The notes: generated by a model from the letters alone, not told the origin. Shown: positions 1 through 11,579, numbered from the stretch's first letter. The stretch: 64,000 nucleotides of DNA from Actinomucor elegans (GCA_026027325.1 JAMSLZ010000015.1:62001-126000); one strand, 5' to 3'. Program-made: numbers and translations.

Positions 1-2160
1 AACCACCACAGGAGCCAGAGAAACACCAGACAGAGAAGAACAAGCCAAGACAGACCGCAACAGGGGTTCAAAGGCCAAGTTGAACAACAGAGGCGATAGT
101 GGATCACCCTGCCTTAGGCCACGCAACTGAGGAACAGCTGCTCCTAACCACCCGTTAATGGACACGGAGATCTTGGTACCAAAGAACAAAGAAGAGAGAC
201 AACCAACCAGACCAGAAGGAAAACCAAAACGAAGCAACACACGCCGAAGATACTCAGGATGGACCCGATCATAAGCCTTCTCTTGATCAAGTAACACCGC
301 AACTTGAGGAAGGTTTGGAGCCACCGACCGAAGATTAGCCATCAACGTTTGATTCAACCACCCATTATCCGAGATCAATCGATGAGGAAGGAACCCAGTT
401 TGATAGGGGTTGATCAGCTTTGGAAGGACACGGTTGAACCTATTGGCCAGCAACTTGGTAAACAACTTGGCATCCGAGTTGATCAGAGAGAGAGGACGCC
501 AGTTAGCCAAGAGCAGAGGATCACCTTTCTTGAACAAAAGCACCATCCGAGTTTGTTGCCACGAAGGAGGAAACACACCAGAGAAAGCACCACCAAGGAC
601 TGCCACCAGCAAGTCCAGAAAAGGTCGCGAACGACCAGCCAAGTAATGATATACCTCGAAAGGGATACCATCCATGCCAGGAGACCGAGACCTAGGGGCG
701 TGAGCCAGTAGATCCAGCACCGTAACGGCATTAGGCAGAGCCATCAGATACTTGGCATCATCCGAAGACAACACCACTTCTTCAGGAATACCATTCAAAA
801 GAGAGTCCACGGCTTCGGCATCGATGTCGTCCGGGGTGTATAGCTTTTGGTAAAAACCGCGAGCCTCCCGAAGTATATCAGCCGCTTCCACCAAGACCTC
901 ACCAGTAGTAGAGCACTTCAAGGACTGGATTGTCTGTTGAGACTGGCGATCCTTGATGACACGATAGAAATACTTGTTGTTACGTTCACCCAGTTCATGC
1001 CAACGAGTGGCAGAGCGAAGCATATTCTGGCGTGTTTCTTTCTGAATCTGACCATCAATCAATTTCTCTAGCTCATGCACCACCTGAAGAGGAAGTGAAT
1101 CATCACTAGGTTGAATTGATGGTGTAGCATCACTAGCCATAATACCTGAGACAGAAGAGGAAACAGCCTTCATACGTTCCTGTTGTAAAGCAGTAACCTT
1201 GTTCTTGAATCGAGCCTTAGCACCCCAAGCGTACTTTTGCGCACAGCACTTGAGTAACAACTTGAAGGATTCCCATTGAGATTGGACCCTCAAAGGTTCT
1301 CCCTTACCACCAGAGCTAGCATTGTCACCATCACCACCAGAAGATTCGAAAAAGAGAGACACCGTCTTGTCCAGCAATAGGAGAAACTCTGAATCCTCCA
1401 GCAGAGTGGGATTAAAGCGCCAACAGCCAGGACCAATACGAGCACAAGCAGGCTGCAGATCGATTGTCAAAAGACAGTGATCGGTCCACACACCAGGAAC
1501 ATAATGGACTTGACCATTCACCAACCGAGTCACCAGCGAAGTATGACCAAAGATATAATCAATAGTAGTACCAGCCCTAGGAAAAGTAATAGGACCGTCC
1601 GGGAAACAGTTGTTAAAGTGGAGACGAAGCCAATCATACAGCGGAGCCACAGAGGAAAGACTTGTCTCGGCAGAAGAGTGTAGATGAATGTTGAAGTCAC
1701 CTACCAACATCCAAGGCGTGTTGGACACCTCAGACCACAAAGCAAGAGAGAGAAAAGATTGTATAAACAGTGGACGGTCCGAAGACTGTGCCGGTGCATA
1801 GATATTGGCCACACGACACAAGACATTATGCTGGGCATCCTTGACAGTAGCCACAACACAACGCTCATCCAGGAGAACTTGAGCAGCATCCAAAGAAAGA
1901 CCAGGCTTGAGACAGACAATGGCACAATGTTTGGACACCACAAAGGGACAGCGAGGAAAGAAGAAAGAGAAAGAGCGGATTTGATGATCAGTGAGAGAAG
2001 ATTGAGAATAGAAGTGAGATACCTCTTGCAAGCAAAGGATATCCACACCGAGAGAACGAGCGCGTAGGTAAGAAGCGAACTCCTTTTGTGTTGTTTTTTG
2101 GGACTCCATAAAAATGCTACGCACATTTAAGGAACCCAATCGAATGTTTTGACCTAGCAT
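1..2160 (-). CDS. LINE ORF2 (endonuclease-reverse transcriptase), partial, copy C1
   Basis: The first 720 codons of ORF2 are present, starting at the ATG on the complement of 2158-2160 and running off the left edge. The content is the AP-like endonuclease domain and the N-terminal half of the reverse transcriptase, ending just before the YADD box seen in complete copies. The start codon overlaps the ORF1 stop in a TAATG, as in every other copy. I saw no interruption in this part, but the 3' end is outside the window, so its integrity cannot be judged. The complete copy C4 is described in full at 20040-24092. Confidence 0.88.
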   Translation of the reverse strand, partial: MLGQNIRLGSLNVRSIFMESQKTTQKEFASYLRARSLGVDILCLQEVSHFYSQSSLTDHQIRSFSFFFPRCPFVVSKHCAIVCLKPGLSLDAAQVLLDERCVVATVKDAQHNVLCRVANIYAPAQSSDRPLFIQSFLSLALWSEVSNTPWMLVGDFNIHLHSSAETSLSSVAPLYDWLRLHFNNCFPDGPITFPRAGTTIDYIFGHTSLVTRLVNGQVHYVPGVWTDHCLLTIDLQPACARIGPGCWRFNPTLLEDSEFLLLLDKTVSLFFESSGGDGDNASSGGKGEPLRVQSQWESFKLLLKCCAQKYAWGAKARFKNKVTALQQERMKAVSSSVSGIMASDATPSIQPSDDSLPLQVVHELEKLIDGQIQKETRQNMLRSATRWHELGERNNKYFYRVIKDRQSQQTIQSLKCSTTGEVLVEAADILREARGFYQKLYTPDDIDAEAVDSLLNGIPEEVVLSSDDAKYLMALPNAVTVLDLLAHAPRSRSPGMDGIPFEVYHYLAGRSRPFLDLLVAVLGGAFSGVFPPSWQQTRMVLLFKKGDPLLLANWRPLSLINSDAKLFTKLLANRFNRVLPKLINPYQTGFLPHRLISDNGWLNQTLMANLRSVAPNLPQVAVLLDQEKAYDRVHPEYLRRVLLRFGFPSGLVGCLSSLFFGTKISVSINGWLGAAVPQLRGLRQGDPLSPLLFNLAFEPLLRSVLACSSLSGVSLAPVVV

Positions 2161-2588
2161 TATACCCTATGGGCAGAAGAAGAAGACTTGGAAGACTTGG
2201 ACGTCTTGATAGCAGTACCAGAAGCCTTGGTCTTCGCCACATTCACAATATTCTTCTTGAGAAAATCAATCTTGTTTTGTGTTTTAGCCTTGACTTTGCT
2301 CAAATCCATCATCTCTTGCACCGTATCAACCTTCATGGTTGAAGCAACCTCGTAGTCAGCAAACTTGGAAGCTCGAGCACCAGTAGGACTGTTGGGATCG
2401 TACTCTACTCGCTCGCCAGAGAGCAGAGGATCACCCTCACCATCGAGCTCCATGACTTCAATGATTGAGTCATCACCAGGAACACCACCAGAGATACCAC
2501 CAGCAACACCAGAGGCAACACCAGAGACACCAGAGACACCACCAGCAACACCAGAGGCAACACCAGAGACACCAGAGACACCACCAGC
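2160..2588 (-). pseudogene. LINE ORF1, C-terminal fragment, copy C1
   Basis: This is the 3' end of ORF1 of C1, with the Gly-Val-Ser repeat and the conserved acidic and lysine/serine-rich tail, ending at the stop on the complement of 2160-2162. Its N-terminal part is at 10083-11167. Copy C2 separates the two. The reading frame remains open by chance across the junction into the 5' UTR of C2 up to 2831, giving a spurious 223-codon hybrid frame. The fragment is not expected to make a functional ORF1 protein. Confidence 0.85.
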
Positions 2589-2831
2589 GGTCTGGTTTTT
2601 TGTCAATATCTCGCTCAATTCAATCCATCCATCTCCGCTTGTTTCGTATTCGTCTTCTACTCGTCGCTGCGCTTCTGGTGGTATAATTATTTTTGCAAAT
2701 CTCCAACATCTTCTACATTTCGCTCGATCTTGACATCTCAATTCGCAGCTCGATCTTGACATCTCAATTCGCCAATTTCGACATTTCAAAAACTTTTTTC
2801 TCAATCTCGCCAATTTCAAGAAATCTGGCAC

Positions 2832-4298
2832 ATGACTGAAAATTCTTCCGTGTCCTGGACGACTGTTGTTGCCCGTGGTGCCTCTAAGAAGGTTCCATTG
2901 ACTCCTGGTCGACGTAATGTCGACAATGCTGCTGTTCCTCTTGTTGGTGAGGTCATCTTTGAAGATGATGACCTCAAGTCCGAACTTTTGGTGCGCAAAG
3001 CCGCTGCTCTGGTGGAGCAGGCGCTTTGTTCAAGTTCTGTTCTGTTCTCCTTCCCTGGGAAGCTGTTTGGTGACCGTACTGACGCATATAAGGTCATTGA
3101 AGAACAAGTTGGTGCTAATGTGGACTTCCGACACATTAGTTCTATGCGTGCAAGTGCTGGTGGTGATCTTCTGGTCGAAGCTAATTTCGATAGCAAGGCG
3201 GACGCTACCAAAGCTGTCAATGATGGTGTTACTGCGAATGGTGTTGTGTACAAGGCTGTTTCTACTAGCTCTGGCTCTGGCTCTTCTGTTGGTGGTAATC
3301 TGACCCATGTTCAGTTTAATTTGGTGTGTTGTACTCCCAACAGAGCTACCTTTTTGGTTGACATGCTGGATTCGTTGGCTTTCTATGGTAAGGTGTACCA
3401 GTTGAAGAAGTACACACGCAAGGGCTATTTTGAGGGCAAGATGTCGGTGTTGATTGATACCTCGGTGGGCATGGAAGGTGAGGATGGTGAGGTGGTTCCT
3501 CCTCAGCCTTTAACAAGAATGCTGTACTTGAGTGCCTGGGACATGTTTGCCCCTGCTCAATTCAAGAATGCTCCTCCAGTTTGCCACTTTTGTCGCTTGT
3601 CGGGTCATGTCCGTAAGGACTGCCCTGAGTTGGCTAAGCGTACGTGTTTCTCTTGTCGTGAGAAAGGCCATACCGCAAGGTTTTGTAAGGACAAGAAACA
3701 ACAGGTGAAGTCTTTCGAGGCAGAGCTCGATGATTATGTGGCTTTGTCTGCTGCAAAGAAATCTGGTCCTGACACTACGTCAAACGATGTTGATATCGTT
3801 GTTGAAGAACCTATTGTGCTGGTTGAGCAGGATGTGGCTTCTGAGCCCTTGGTTGGTGTTTGTGATGGTGTTGCTGGTGTCTCTGGTGTTGCTGGTGGTG
3901 TCTCTGGTGTTGCTGGTGGTGTCTCTGGTGTCTCTGGTGTTGCCTCTGGTGTTGCTGGTGGTGTCTCTGGTGGTGTTCCTGGTGATGACTCAATCATTGA
4001 AGTCATGGAGCTCGATGGTGAGGGTGATCCTCTGCTCTCTGGCGAGAGAGTAGAGTACGATCCCAACAGTCCTACTGGTGCTCGAGCTTCCAAGTTTGCT
4101 GACTACGAGGTTGCTTCAACCATGAAGGTTGATACGGTGCAAGAGATGATGGATTTGAGCAAAGTCAAGGCTAAAACACAAAACAAGATTGACTTTCTCA
4201 AGAAGAATATTGTGAATGTGGCGAAGACCAAGGCTTCTGCTTCTGCTATCAAGACGTCCAAGTCTTCCAAGTCTTCTTCTTCTGCCCATAGGGTATAA
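2832..4298 (+). CDS. LINE ORF1 (zinc-knuckle RNA-binding protein), copy C2
   Basis: Intact frame of 488 aa. Residues 1-240 form a conserved region without an assigned fold. Two CX2CX4HX4C zinc knuckles follow at about 251-264 and 272-285, then a Gly-Val-Ser/Ala repeat at about 346-382, an acidic stretch, and a Lys/Ser-rich tail. ORF1 proteins of LINEs bind their own RNA and form the ribonucleoprotein needed for retrotransposition, and the knuckles support that role here. The start is the first ATG after the 5' UTR and is conserved in sequence context among copies. The stop overlaps the ORF2 start (TAATG at 4296-4300), which suggests termination-reinitiation. Confidence 0.9.
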   Translation: MTENSSVSWTTVVARGASKKVPLTPGRRNVDNAAVPLVGEVIFEDDDLKSELLVRKAAALVEQALCSSSVLFSFPGKLFGDRTDAYKVIEEQVGANVDFRHISSMRASAGGDLLVEANFDSKADATKAVNDGVTANGVVYKAVSTSSGSGSSVGGNLTHVQFNLVCCTPNRATFLVDMLDSLAFYGKVYQLKKYTRKGYFEGKMSVLIDTSVGMEGEDGEVVPPQPLTRMLYLSAWDMFAPAQFKNAPPVCHFCRLSGHVRKDCPELAKRTCFSCREKGHTARFCKDKKQQVKSFEAELDDYVALSAAKKSGPDTTSNDVDIVVEEPIVLVEQDVASEPLVGVCDGVAGVSGVAGGVSGVAGGVSGVSGVASGVAGGVSGGVPGDDSIIEVMELDGEGDPLLSGERVEYDPNSPTGARASKFADYEVASTMKVDTVQEMMDLSKVKAKTQNKIDFLKKNIVNVAKTKASASAIKTSKSSKSSSSAHRV

Positions 4299-5806
4299 TG
4301 CTAGGTCACAACATTCGATTGGGTTCCTTAAATGTGCGTAGCATTTTTATGGAGTCCCAAAAAACTACACAAAAGGAGTTCGCTTCTTACCTACGCGCTC
4401 GTTCTCTTGGTGTGGATATCCTTTGCTTGCAAGAGGTATCTCACTTCTATTCTCAATCTTCTCTCACTGATCATCAAATCCGCTCTTTCTCTTTCTTCTT
4501 TCCTCGCTGTCCCTTTGTGGTGTCCAAACATTGTGCCATTGTCTGCCTCAAGCCTGGTCTTTCTTTGGATGCTACTCAAGTTCTCCTGGATGAGCGTTGT
4601 GTTGTGGCTACTGTCAAGGATGCCCAGCATAATGTCTTGTGTCGTGTTGCCAATATCTATGCACCGGCACAGTCTTCGGACCGTCCACTGTTTATACAAT
4701 CTTTTCTCTCTCTTGCTTTGTGGTCTGAGGTGTCCAACACGCCTTGGATGTTGGTAGGTGACTTCAACATTCATCTGCACTCTTCTGCCGAGACAAGTCT
4801 TTCCTCTGTGGCTCCGCTGTATGATTGGCTTCGTCTCCACTTTAACAACTGTTTCCCGGACGGTCCTATTACTTTTCCTAGGGCTGGTACTACTATTGAT
4901 TATATCTTTGGTCATACTTCGCTGGTGACTCGGTTGGTGAATGGTCAAGTCCATTATGTTCCTGGTGTGTGGACCGATCACTGTCTTTTGACAATCGATC
5001 TGCAGCCTGCTTGTGCTCGTATTGGTCCTGGCTGTTGGCGCTTTAATCCCACTCTGCTGGAGGATTCAGAGTTTCTCCTATTGCTGGACAAGACGGTGTC
5101 TCTCTTTTTCGAATCTTCTGGTGGTGATGGTGACAATGCTAGCTCTGGTGGTAAGGGTGAACCGTTGAGGGTCCAATCTCAATGGGAATCTTTCAAGTTG
5201 TTGCTCAAGTGCTGTGCGCAAAAGTACGCTTGGGGTGCTAAGGCTCGATTCAAGAACAAGGTTGCTGCTTTACAACAGGAACGTATGAAGGCTGTTTCCT
5301 CTTCTGTCTCAAGTATTATGGCTAGTGATGCTACACCGTCAATTCAACCTAGTGATGATTCACTTCCTCTTCAGGTGGTGCATGAGCTAGAGAAATTGAT
5401 TGATGGTCAGATTCAGAAAGAAACACGCCAGAATATGCTTCGCTCTGCCACTCGTTGGCATGAACTGGGTGAACGTAACAACAAGTATTTCTATCGTGTC
5501 ATCAAGGATCGCCAGTCTCAACAGACAATCCAGTCCTTGAAGTGCTCTACTACTGGTGAGGTCTTGGTGGAAGCGGCTGCTATACTTCGGGAGGCTCGCG
5601 GTTTTTACCAAAAGCTATACACCCCGGACGACATCGATGCCGAAGCCGTGGACTCTCTTTTGAATGGTATTCCTGAAGAAGTGGTGTTGTCTTCGGATGA
5701 TGCCAAGTATCTGATGGCTCTGCCTAATGCCGTTACGGTGCTGAATCTACTGGCTCACGCCCCTAGGTCTCGGTCTCCTGGCATGGATGGTATTCCTTTC
5801 GAGGTA
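4298..5806 (+). pseudogene. LINE ORF2, N-terminal part, copy C2
   Basis: The first 503 codons of ORF2 hold the whole endonuclease domain and the linker before the reverse transcriptase. The reading frame is cut at 5806 by a Tc1/mariner inserted at a TA, and the remainder is at 7469-10012. Removing the element and one TA would restore the frame, so the break is a clean insertion. The truncated frame runs on a few codons into the element to a stop at 5845. Confidence 0.88.
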
Positions 5807-7466
5807 CTGTATGCGAAAAAAGGGTTTCAATGTTTTATAAATTAACCTTTTTCTCTTTACACAGCTGTCTGAAATAAAATTATGCGGTTGATGTTAGTAT
5901 CAATAGAGGGCTAAAACTTTGGCCTTTTTTCCTATAGGTTTTCCTTTATTGCGAACTCTATTTAACACTACGGAGCTAAGGCGAATTTGAGAAATTTTGA
6001 TTTTTTGATTTTTCAAAATTCGTCATTACTTAGCGTCGCATAAAATTATTTTAAATTGAGCTATCGAAGAAATTTAAAACATGTTCCAAAACAATGGGAC
6101 GTTCTTTATGAATAGGAAAATTAAAATAAAGAATAAAAGAAGCTGGCTCGTCCTGTCCAAATTGAATATTTTCATCACTTTTTTTTTATAAAAAAATTAA
6201 CATCATAATTCGTTCTATTACTAAAGATAAGCAAGACACTCTCAAGTCACTGTTGTCAACAAACACTCCATACTCAAGAATCCAGAAACAACTACCAAAT
6301 ATTTCTCTAGCCACTATTAGTAGATATAAAGCAAAGTTTTTTCCTACTACGAAGCCTGCTATCACTGGAAGGCCATGTTCAATAAGCAATACAACAAAGA
6401 AATACATTCGAAATAAGATGAAAGCTGGTCAATTCAAATCACCACAAGATATAAAGGCTTATCTTATTTCAGTTGGAATTAATATGACAATCAGGAACAT
6501 TTAGTTAATGCTTCATTCTATGGGCTTCAAAGCAAAAAGAAAGCAAGAGTCTGATTTCATCTCCGAAAGCAATAGAAAAAAGCGACTTGCGTGGGCTAAA
6601 CAACATAGGGTGTTAGCCAAGGACGACTGGCGTAAGTGGATATTTTCAGACGAAACAAAGGTTAACATTTGGGCTTCAGACGGTATTAAGTACTATTGGT
6701 CTCAGCTAAATGATGTTGTTCGCCCTCACTATTTAGATCTCCAAATTCAGTAGGAAGGGGGGTAGTGTCATGTTTTGGACTTGTATAACAGCGAAAGGCC
6801 CTGGTTATGGTACTACAATCATTGAAGGCTCGATAAATTCATCTTTGTACGTTGAAATACTTCAGTCATCACTTAAAGATACCTTAGACTATTATGAGTT
6901 GGATTCAAAACATGTTTGTTTTCAACGAGACAAGGCCACTCCTCATAGATCAACTATTGCTAAAAAGATGTTTCCCAAAAACAAGTTCAATGTGGACCAA
7001 ATTTATAACTGGCCACCGCAAAGCCCGGATTTGAACCCAATTGAACATATGTGGCACCAATTGAAAAACCGTTTGGGACAGTACCCAACTAAACCTCATA
7101 CTGTAGAAGAACTAGAAAAGAGGATCAATATGGAGTGGTATAAATTTACTAAGGAGGACTGCCTGAAATAGATTGATAGCATGCCTGGTAGAATTGAAAC
7201 TGTTATAAAAAGTAAAGGTCAACAAACAAATTATTAATTTTTTTTCCGTACTTTTTAGCAAGCTTAATTTTTTACTTTTTAACTTTATACTTATATAAGT
7301 ACTAATAAACTTTTGTTTGTTAAGAACAAAGCATATATCATCTGAAAGCCCTTCATTTCTTCTACAACTTTCTCTAAGTAACATGTTTGTTTTATAGAGT
7401 TATAAGCTGCTTATATGATGAAATATTCAAAATTGGAAAACATTGAAACCCTTTTTTCGCATACAG
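5807..7466 (+). mobile_element. Tc1/mariner element 1 (1660 bp), inserted in C2
   Basis: The ends are perfect 30-bp terminal inverted repeats beginning CTGTATGCGAAAAAAGGG, flanked by a TA duplication at 5805-5806 and 7467-7468. The LINE reads continuously across one TA copy. The interior holds one decayed transposase on the same strand. Non-coding flanks are 5837-6204 and 7238-7436, where I see no other gene. TA target choice and DDE transposase place it in the Tc1/mariner superfamily. Confidence 0.93.
6205..7237 (+). pseudogene. Tc1/mariner transposase, decayed
   Basis: Recognisable from the N-terminal helix-turn-helix region to the C-terminus. The first catalytic Asp is in a SDETK motif, the second in a QRD motif, and the Glu in PDLNPIEHMW. 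There are 37 residues between the second Asp and the Glu (DD37E by count). At least four defects are visible: the expected start is ATA at 6205, an in-frame TAG lies at 6502-6504, a stop and frame change lie near 6751-6770, and a TAG lies at about 7169-7171 before the last conserved residues. It resembles the transposase at 50276-51307, which was used to place the start and end. It should be inactive. Confidence 0.9.
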
Positions 7467-7468
7467 TA

Positions 7469-10012
7469 TATCATTACTTGGCTGGTCGTTCGCGACCTTT
7501 TCTGGACTTGCTGGTGGCAGTCCTTGGTGGTGCTTTCTCTGGTGTGTTTCCTCCTTCGTGGCAACAAACTCGGATGGTGCTTTTGTTCAAGAAAGGTGAT
7601 CCTCTGCTCTTGGCTAACTGGCGTCCTCTGTCTCTGATCAACTCTGATGCCAAGTTGTTTACCAAGTTGCTGGCCAATAGGTTCAACCGTGTCCTTCCAA
7701 AACTGATCAACCCCTATCAAACTGGGTTCCTTCCTCATCGATTGATCTCGGATAATGGGTGGTTGAATCAAACGTTGATGGCTAATCTTCGGTCGGTGGC
7801 TCCAAACCTTCCTCAAGTTGCGGTGTTACTTGATCAAGAGAAGGCTTATGATCGGGTCCATCCTGAGTATCTTCGTCGTGTGTTGCTTCGTTTTGGTTTT
7901 CCTTCTGGTCTGGTTGGTTGTCTCTCTTCTTTGTTCTTTGGTACCAAGATCTCCGTGTCCATTAACGGGTGGTTAGGAGCAGCTGTTCCTCAGTTGCGTG
8001 GCCTTAGGCAGGGTGATCCACTATCACCTCTGTTGTTCAACTTGGCTTTTGAACCCCTGTTGCGGTCTGTCTTGGCTTGTTCTTCTCTGTCTGGTGTTTC
8101 TCTGGCTCCTGTGGTGGTTCCTCGGACTTGGCTCCCTAACCCTCAAAAGGTCCATCTTGATTTGGGTGATGATACGGGTAACTACCCGCTTGATTTTGTC
8201 AGTGGTTCTTCTCCTCCGGCTCCTATCAAGCTTCTCAGTTATGCCGATGATCTTGAGGTGTTCTTGTCTTCGCCTGGTGAATGGTTGGTGCTTCTGTCTC
8301 TTCTTGAGGTCTATGGTCGTGCCTCCAACGCCAAGGTGAATCTCAGCAAGACTGTTCTGGTGTCTCTTTCGGGTGTGGCTCATCAGCCTTGGGTTGATAT
8401 AGCTTCTGCTGCTGGTGTAGAGTGGCATGATTCGTCGTCTGTTGGCTCGGTGCGTTACCTTGGTTATCCACTGTATCATACCGATGCTCAGTTGCTGCAT
8501 TTCCTGGATGGTGTCAAAGTCAAGTTGGAGAGGCATGCAAACATGCTTCGTGAACGACACCTGTCTATACGTGGTACTGGTCTGGTGGCGAATTCTCTGT
8601 TGCTCTCCAAGGTGTATCATCTTCTCCGTGTGGTTCCTGTGCCTGGCAAGTGGCTTCTGGATATCAAGGCAGTAGTGCGCAAGTATGTGGCATCGTTTTG
8701 GCCCGCGCCGTCTTGGTCTTCTTTGTGTCTTCCTCGCAAGTATGGTGGTGTTGGTCTGGTGGACATCCAAGATCAGAGCTTTGCTTTGCATCTTGTGTAT
8801 GTTCAACGTCTGCTTCGTCCTCTGGTGTCTTCGGATTTTGTGTCTCCCTGGTTGGTGTTCTGCTTTCAAGCCTATTCTGGTCATTCTTCGGTTCTCCCTT
8901 GGTTGATGTATCCATCTCGATTCAAGCCTCGGTTGAATAGTATTCCAACCCTGGATCATCTAACCAAGCTTCTGGTTCGGCTGCCTCCTCTGGTGGTGCA
9001 TTCTTCTTGGTCTTCTCGGTGGTTTCTGGATCTTCCTTTGTGCTGTGTGGTGTCTTCTGTTCCTGGTGTTGATCATGATCTGTCTCCTGGTTTTGTTCCT
9101 TCGTCTGTTGCTCCCAAGTATCTCATGTCTGACATATTCCACTGGAATATTCACTCTGGTACCCTGTTCTCCAATAAGGCTCTGCCAAGTTCCAGCCATG
9201 TCAAGTCGGTCTATTATGGTTTAAGTCCTCCTTTTGGTCCTGTTTCTCTGGCTCTCCCTCCGGTGATCAGGTCAAAAGTGGCTTTCACTTACGATGAACA
9301 GCGTGCTCTTCCTGTATCTCGTTCTGGTGCTTCTTCCTGGATGCCATCGACCCGTCATTGGACTGTTCCTTCTGGTCCCTCTTCGGTGGTATCTGTGGTC
9401 AAACTCCCTCTTGGTGTCTTGCGTCGCTTCTGGCACGCTGATCACTCTGTTGTTTCCACTCGTCCTGGTCCTCCTTTGGCTGTGGCTTCTCACTTGCTTT
9501 TGCGTCCTTTCTTTTGGCGTTTGTTTTGGTCTCTTCCCATGGTGGCCAAGGCTTTCACTCCCTGGTGGCGCCTGCTTCACGACAAGATTGGCTATCGTTC
9601 TCGGGTGAATCGCTGGTCTCCTCAGCAATTTCCCTCTCCATTCTGTGTTCTCTGCGGTGCCACGGAAGATTTGTACCACTTTGCGGTCGGTTGTCCACGT
9701 AAATCTGATTTCTGGCGTCAAGCTCTTGCTTTTCTCTCCTTAGACAAAGACTTTCCATCTGATGCAAACGTTTGGGCTGCTCTGGTCTCACTAAGTGGCC
9801 TCGATTGTAAACCGCTTGATGTGGATGTGCTTTCCATTTTGGGTTCGATCTTCTATACCCTATGGGCTGCACATTGGCGATGTGTTATTCATGATGATAC
9901 TTGGTCCTCAGCTTGGGTCCTCAATTCCTTCAAGACAGATAACAGCCTTGTTATCACCACTTTCTTAGATAGTAGAACTCCTGATGAGTCTACTAGCACA
10001 ACATTAGATTAG
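7469..10012 (+). pseudogene. LINE ORF2, C-terminal part, copy C2
   Basis: Continuation of ORF2 after the Tc1/mariner insertion. It contains the reverse transcriptase with the palm motif LDQEKAYDR, the GLRQGDPLSP block and the YADD catalytic box, and the C-terminal CX2CX8HX4C motif. It ends at a TAG shared by the other copies. Any frame starting in the inserted DNA (for example at 7415) is accidental. The sequence is otherwise open, so C2 was probably intact before the transposon arrived. Confidence 0.88.
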
Positions 10013-10082
10013 TAATTTGTAACTTAGCTTTGTAATACCACTTTAAGATCAATAAATTACATTTAATACAAAAAAAAAAAAA

Positions 10083-11167
10083 GAGACACCACCAGCAACA
10101 CCACCAGCAACACCAGAGACACCAGGAACACCATCACAAACACCAACCAAGGGCTCAGAAGCCACATCCTGCTCAACCAGCACAATAGATTCTTCAACAA
10201 CTATATCAACATCGTTTGACATAGTGTCAGGACCAGATTTCTTTGCAGCAGACAAAGCCACATAATCATCGAGCTCTGCCTCGAAAGACTTCATCTGTTG
10301 TTTCCTGGCCTTACAAAACCTTGCGGTATGGCCTTTCTCACGACAAGAGAAACACGTACGCTTAGCCAACTCAGGGCAATCCTTACGGACATGACCCGAC
10401 AAGCGACAAAAGTGACAAACTGGAGGAGCATTCTTGAATTGAGCAGGAGCAAACATGTCCCAGGCACTCAAGTACAGCATTCTTGTTAAAGGCTGAGGAG
10501 GAACCACCTCACGATCCTCACCTTCCATGCCCACCGAGGTATCAATCAACACCGACATCTTGCCCTCAAAATAACCTTTGCGTGTGTACTTCTTCAACTG
10601 GTACACCTTACCATAGAAAGCCAACGAATCCAGCATGTCAACCAAAAAGGTAGCTCTGTTGGGAGTACAACACACCAAATTAAACTGAACATGGGTCAGA
10701 TTACCACCAACAGAAGAGCCAGAGCCAGAGCTAGTAGAAACAGCCTTGTACACAACACCATTCACAGTAACACCATCATTGATAGCTTTGGTAGCGTCCG
10801 CCTTGCTATCGAAATTAGCTTCGACCAGAAGATCTCCACCAGCACTTGCACGCATAGAACTAATGTGTCGGAAGTCCACATTAGCACCAACTTGTTCTTC
10901 AATGACCTTATACGCGTCAGTACGGTCACCAAACAGCTTCCCAGGGAAGGAGAACAAAACAGAACTTGAGCAAAGCGCCTGCTCCACCAGAGCAGCGGCT
11001 TTGCGCACCAACAGTTCGGACTTGAGGTCATCATCTTCAAAGATGACCTCACCAACAAGAGGAACAGCAGCATTGTCGACATTACGTCGACCAGGAGTCA
11101 ATGGAACCTTCTTGGAGGCACCACGGGCAACAACAGTCGTCCAGGACACGGCAGAATTTTCAGTCAT
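10083..11167 (-). pseudogene. LINE ORF1, N-terminal fragment, copy C1
   Basis: ORF1 begins at the ATG on the complement of 11165-11167. It reads through both CCHC zinc knuckles and into the Gly-Val-Ser repeat, where it meets the A tract of C2 and would encode a Phe run before stopping. The rest of the protein is at 2160-2588. The split falls within the repeat, so the two conserved parts are each complete but separated by about 7.5 kb. Confidence 0.87.
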
Positions 11168-11386
11168 GTGCCAGATTTCTTGAAATTGGCGAGATTGAGA
11201 AAAAGTTTTTTTTTGAGATGTCGAAATTGGCGAATTGAGATGTCAAGATCGAGCGAAATGTGCAAAAAGTTGGAGATGTGCAAAAATAATTATACCACCA
11301 GAAGCGCAGCGACGAGTAGAAGACGAATACGAAACAAGCGGAGATGGATGGATTGAATTGAGCGAGATATTGACAAAAAACCAGAC
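10083..11386 (-). mobile_element. LINE copy C1, 5'-ward fragment
   Basis: Continuation of minus-strand C1 to the right of C2: the N-terminal part of ORF1 and most of the 5' UTR (11168-11386). It is cut at 11386 by copy C3, whose T run (A tail on the minus strand) starts at 11387. The 15-bp string gacaaaaaaccagac at 11372-11386 recurs at 18294-18308 as the target-site duplication of C3. Confidence 0.88.
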
Positions 11387-11460
11387 TTTTTTTTTTTTTT
11401 TTTGTATTAAATGTAATTTATTAATCTTAAAGTGGTTTTACAAAGCTAAATTACAAATTA

Positions 11461-11579
11461 CTAATCTAATGTTGTGCTAGTAGACTCATCAGGAGTTCTA
11501 CTATCTAAGAAAGTGGTGATAACAAGGCTGTTATCTGTCTTGAAGGAATTGAGGACCCAAGCTGAGGACCAAGTATCAT
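11461..11579 (-). pseudogene. LINE ORF2, last 39 codons, copy C3
   Basis: This short piece encodes the extreme C-terminus of ORF2, including the STSTTLD end and stop. It is separated from the rest of ORF2 (13523-16457) by the Merlin-like element and by loss of roughly 1 kb. The lost part includes the C-terminal CCHC motif. Confidence 0.85.

Larger units (their letters stand above)
1..2588 (-). mobile_element. LINE copy C1, 3'-ward fragment
   Basis: This is the minus-strand part of a non-LTR retrotransposon that enters from the left edge. It holds most of ORF2 and the C-terminal third of ORF1. The copy is broken at 2588 by plus-strand copy C2 and resumes at 10083. The 14-bp string gagacaccaccagc lies on both sides of C2 (2575-2588 and 10083-10096), which fits a target-site duplication, although the site is in a repetitive GGVSG-coding tract and the exact edges are uncertain. 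A last piece of C1's 5' UTR lies at 18294-18341 beyond copy C3. Confidence 0.9.
2589..10082 (+). mobile_element. LINE copy C2, inserted in C1 ORF1 and split by a Tc1/mariner
   Basis: Plus-strand LINE with 5' UTR (2589-2831), ORF1, ORF2, a short 3' UTR with AATAAA at 10051-10056, and an A tract ending at 10082. It lies in opposite orientation inside ORF1 of C1 and is flanked by the candidate 14-bp TSD. The 5' end begins at GTCTGG and lacks about 60 bp found in C4, C7 and C8, so it is slightly 5'-truncated. By eye it is nearly identical to C7, sharing a local duplication in the 5' UTR and the same ORF2 start, so the two are recent relatives. Confidence 0.92.

Noticed and set aside
2470..2590. 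CRISPR-like regular repeats at the ORF1 repeat tract
   Set aside because: The units are short, contiguous and in frame, with no spacers; they encode Gly-Val-Ser.
2465..2686. His/Gln-rich frames such as the plus-strand frame at 2465 and the minus-strand frames near 3811 and 37381
   Set aside because: They are read-outs of the Gly-Val-Ser coding repeat of ORF1 on the wrong strand or frame, and they change with repeat number.
2160..2831. 223-codon minus-strand frame joining 5' UTR-like peptide to the ORF1 tail
   Set aside because: It crosses the C1/C2 junction; its first part is the antisense of the C2 5' UTR, so it is an accident of insertion.
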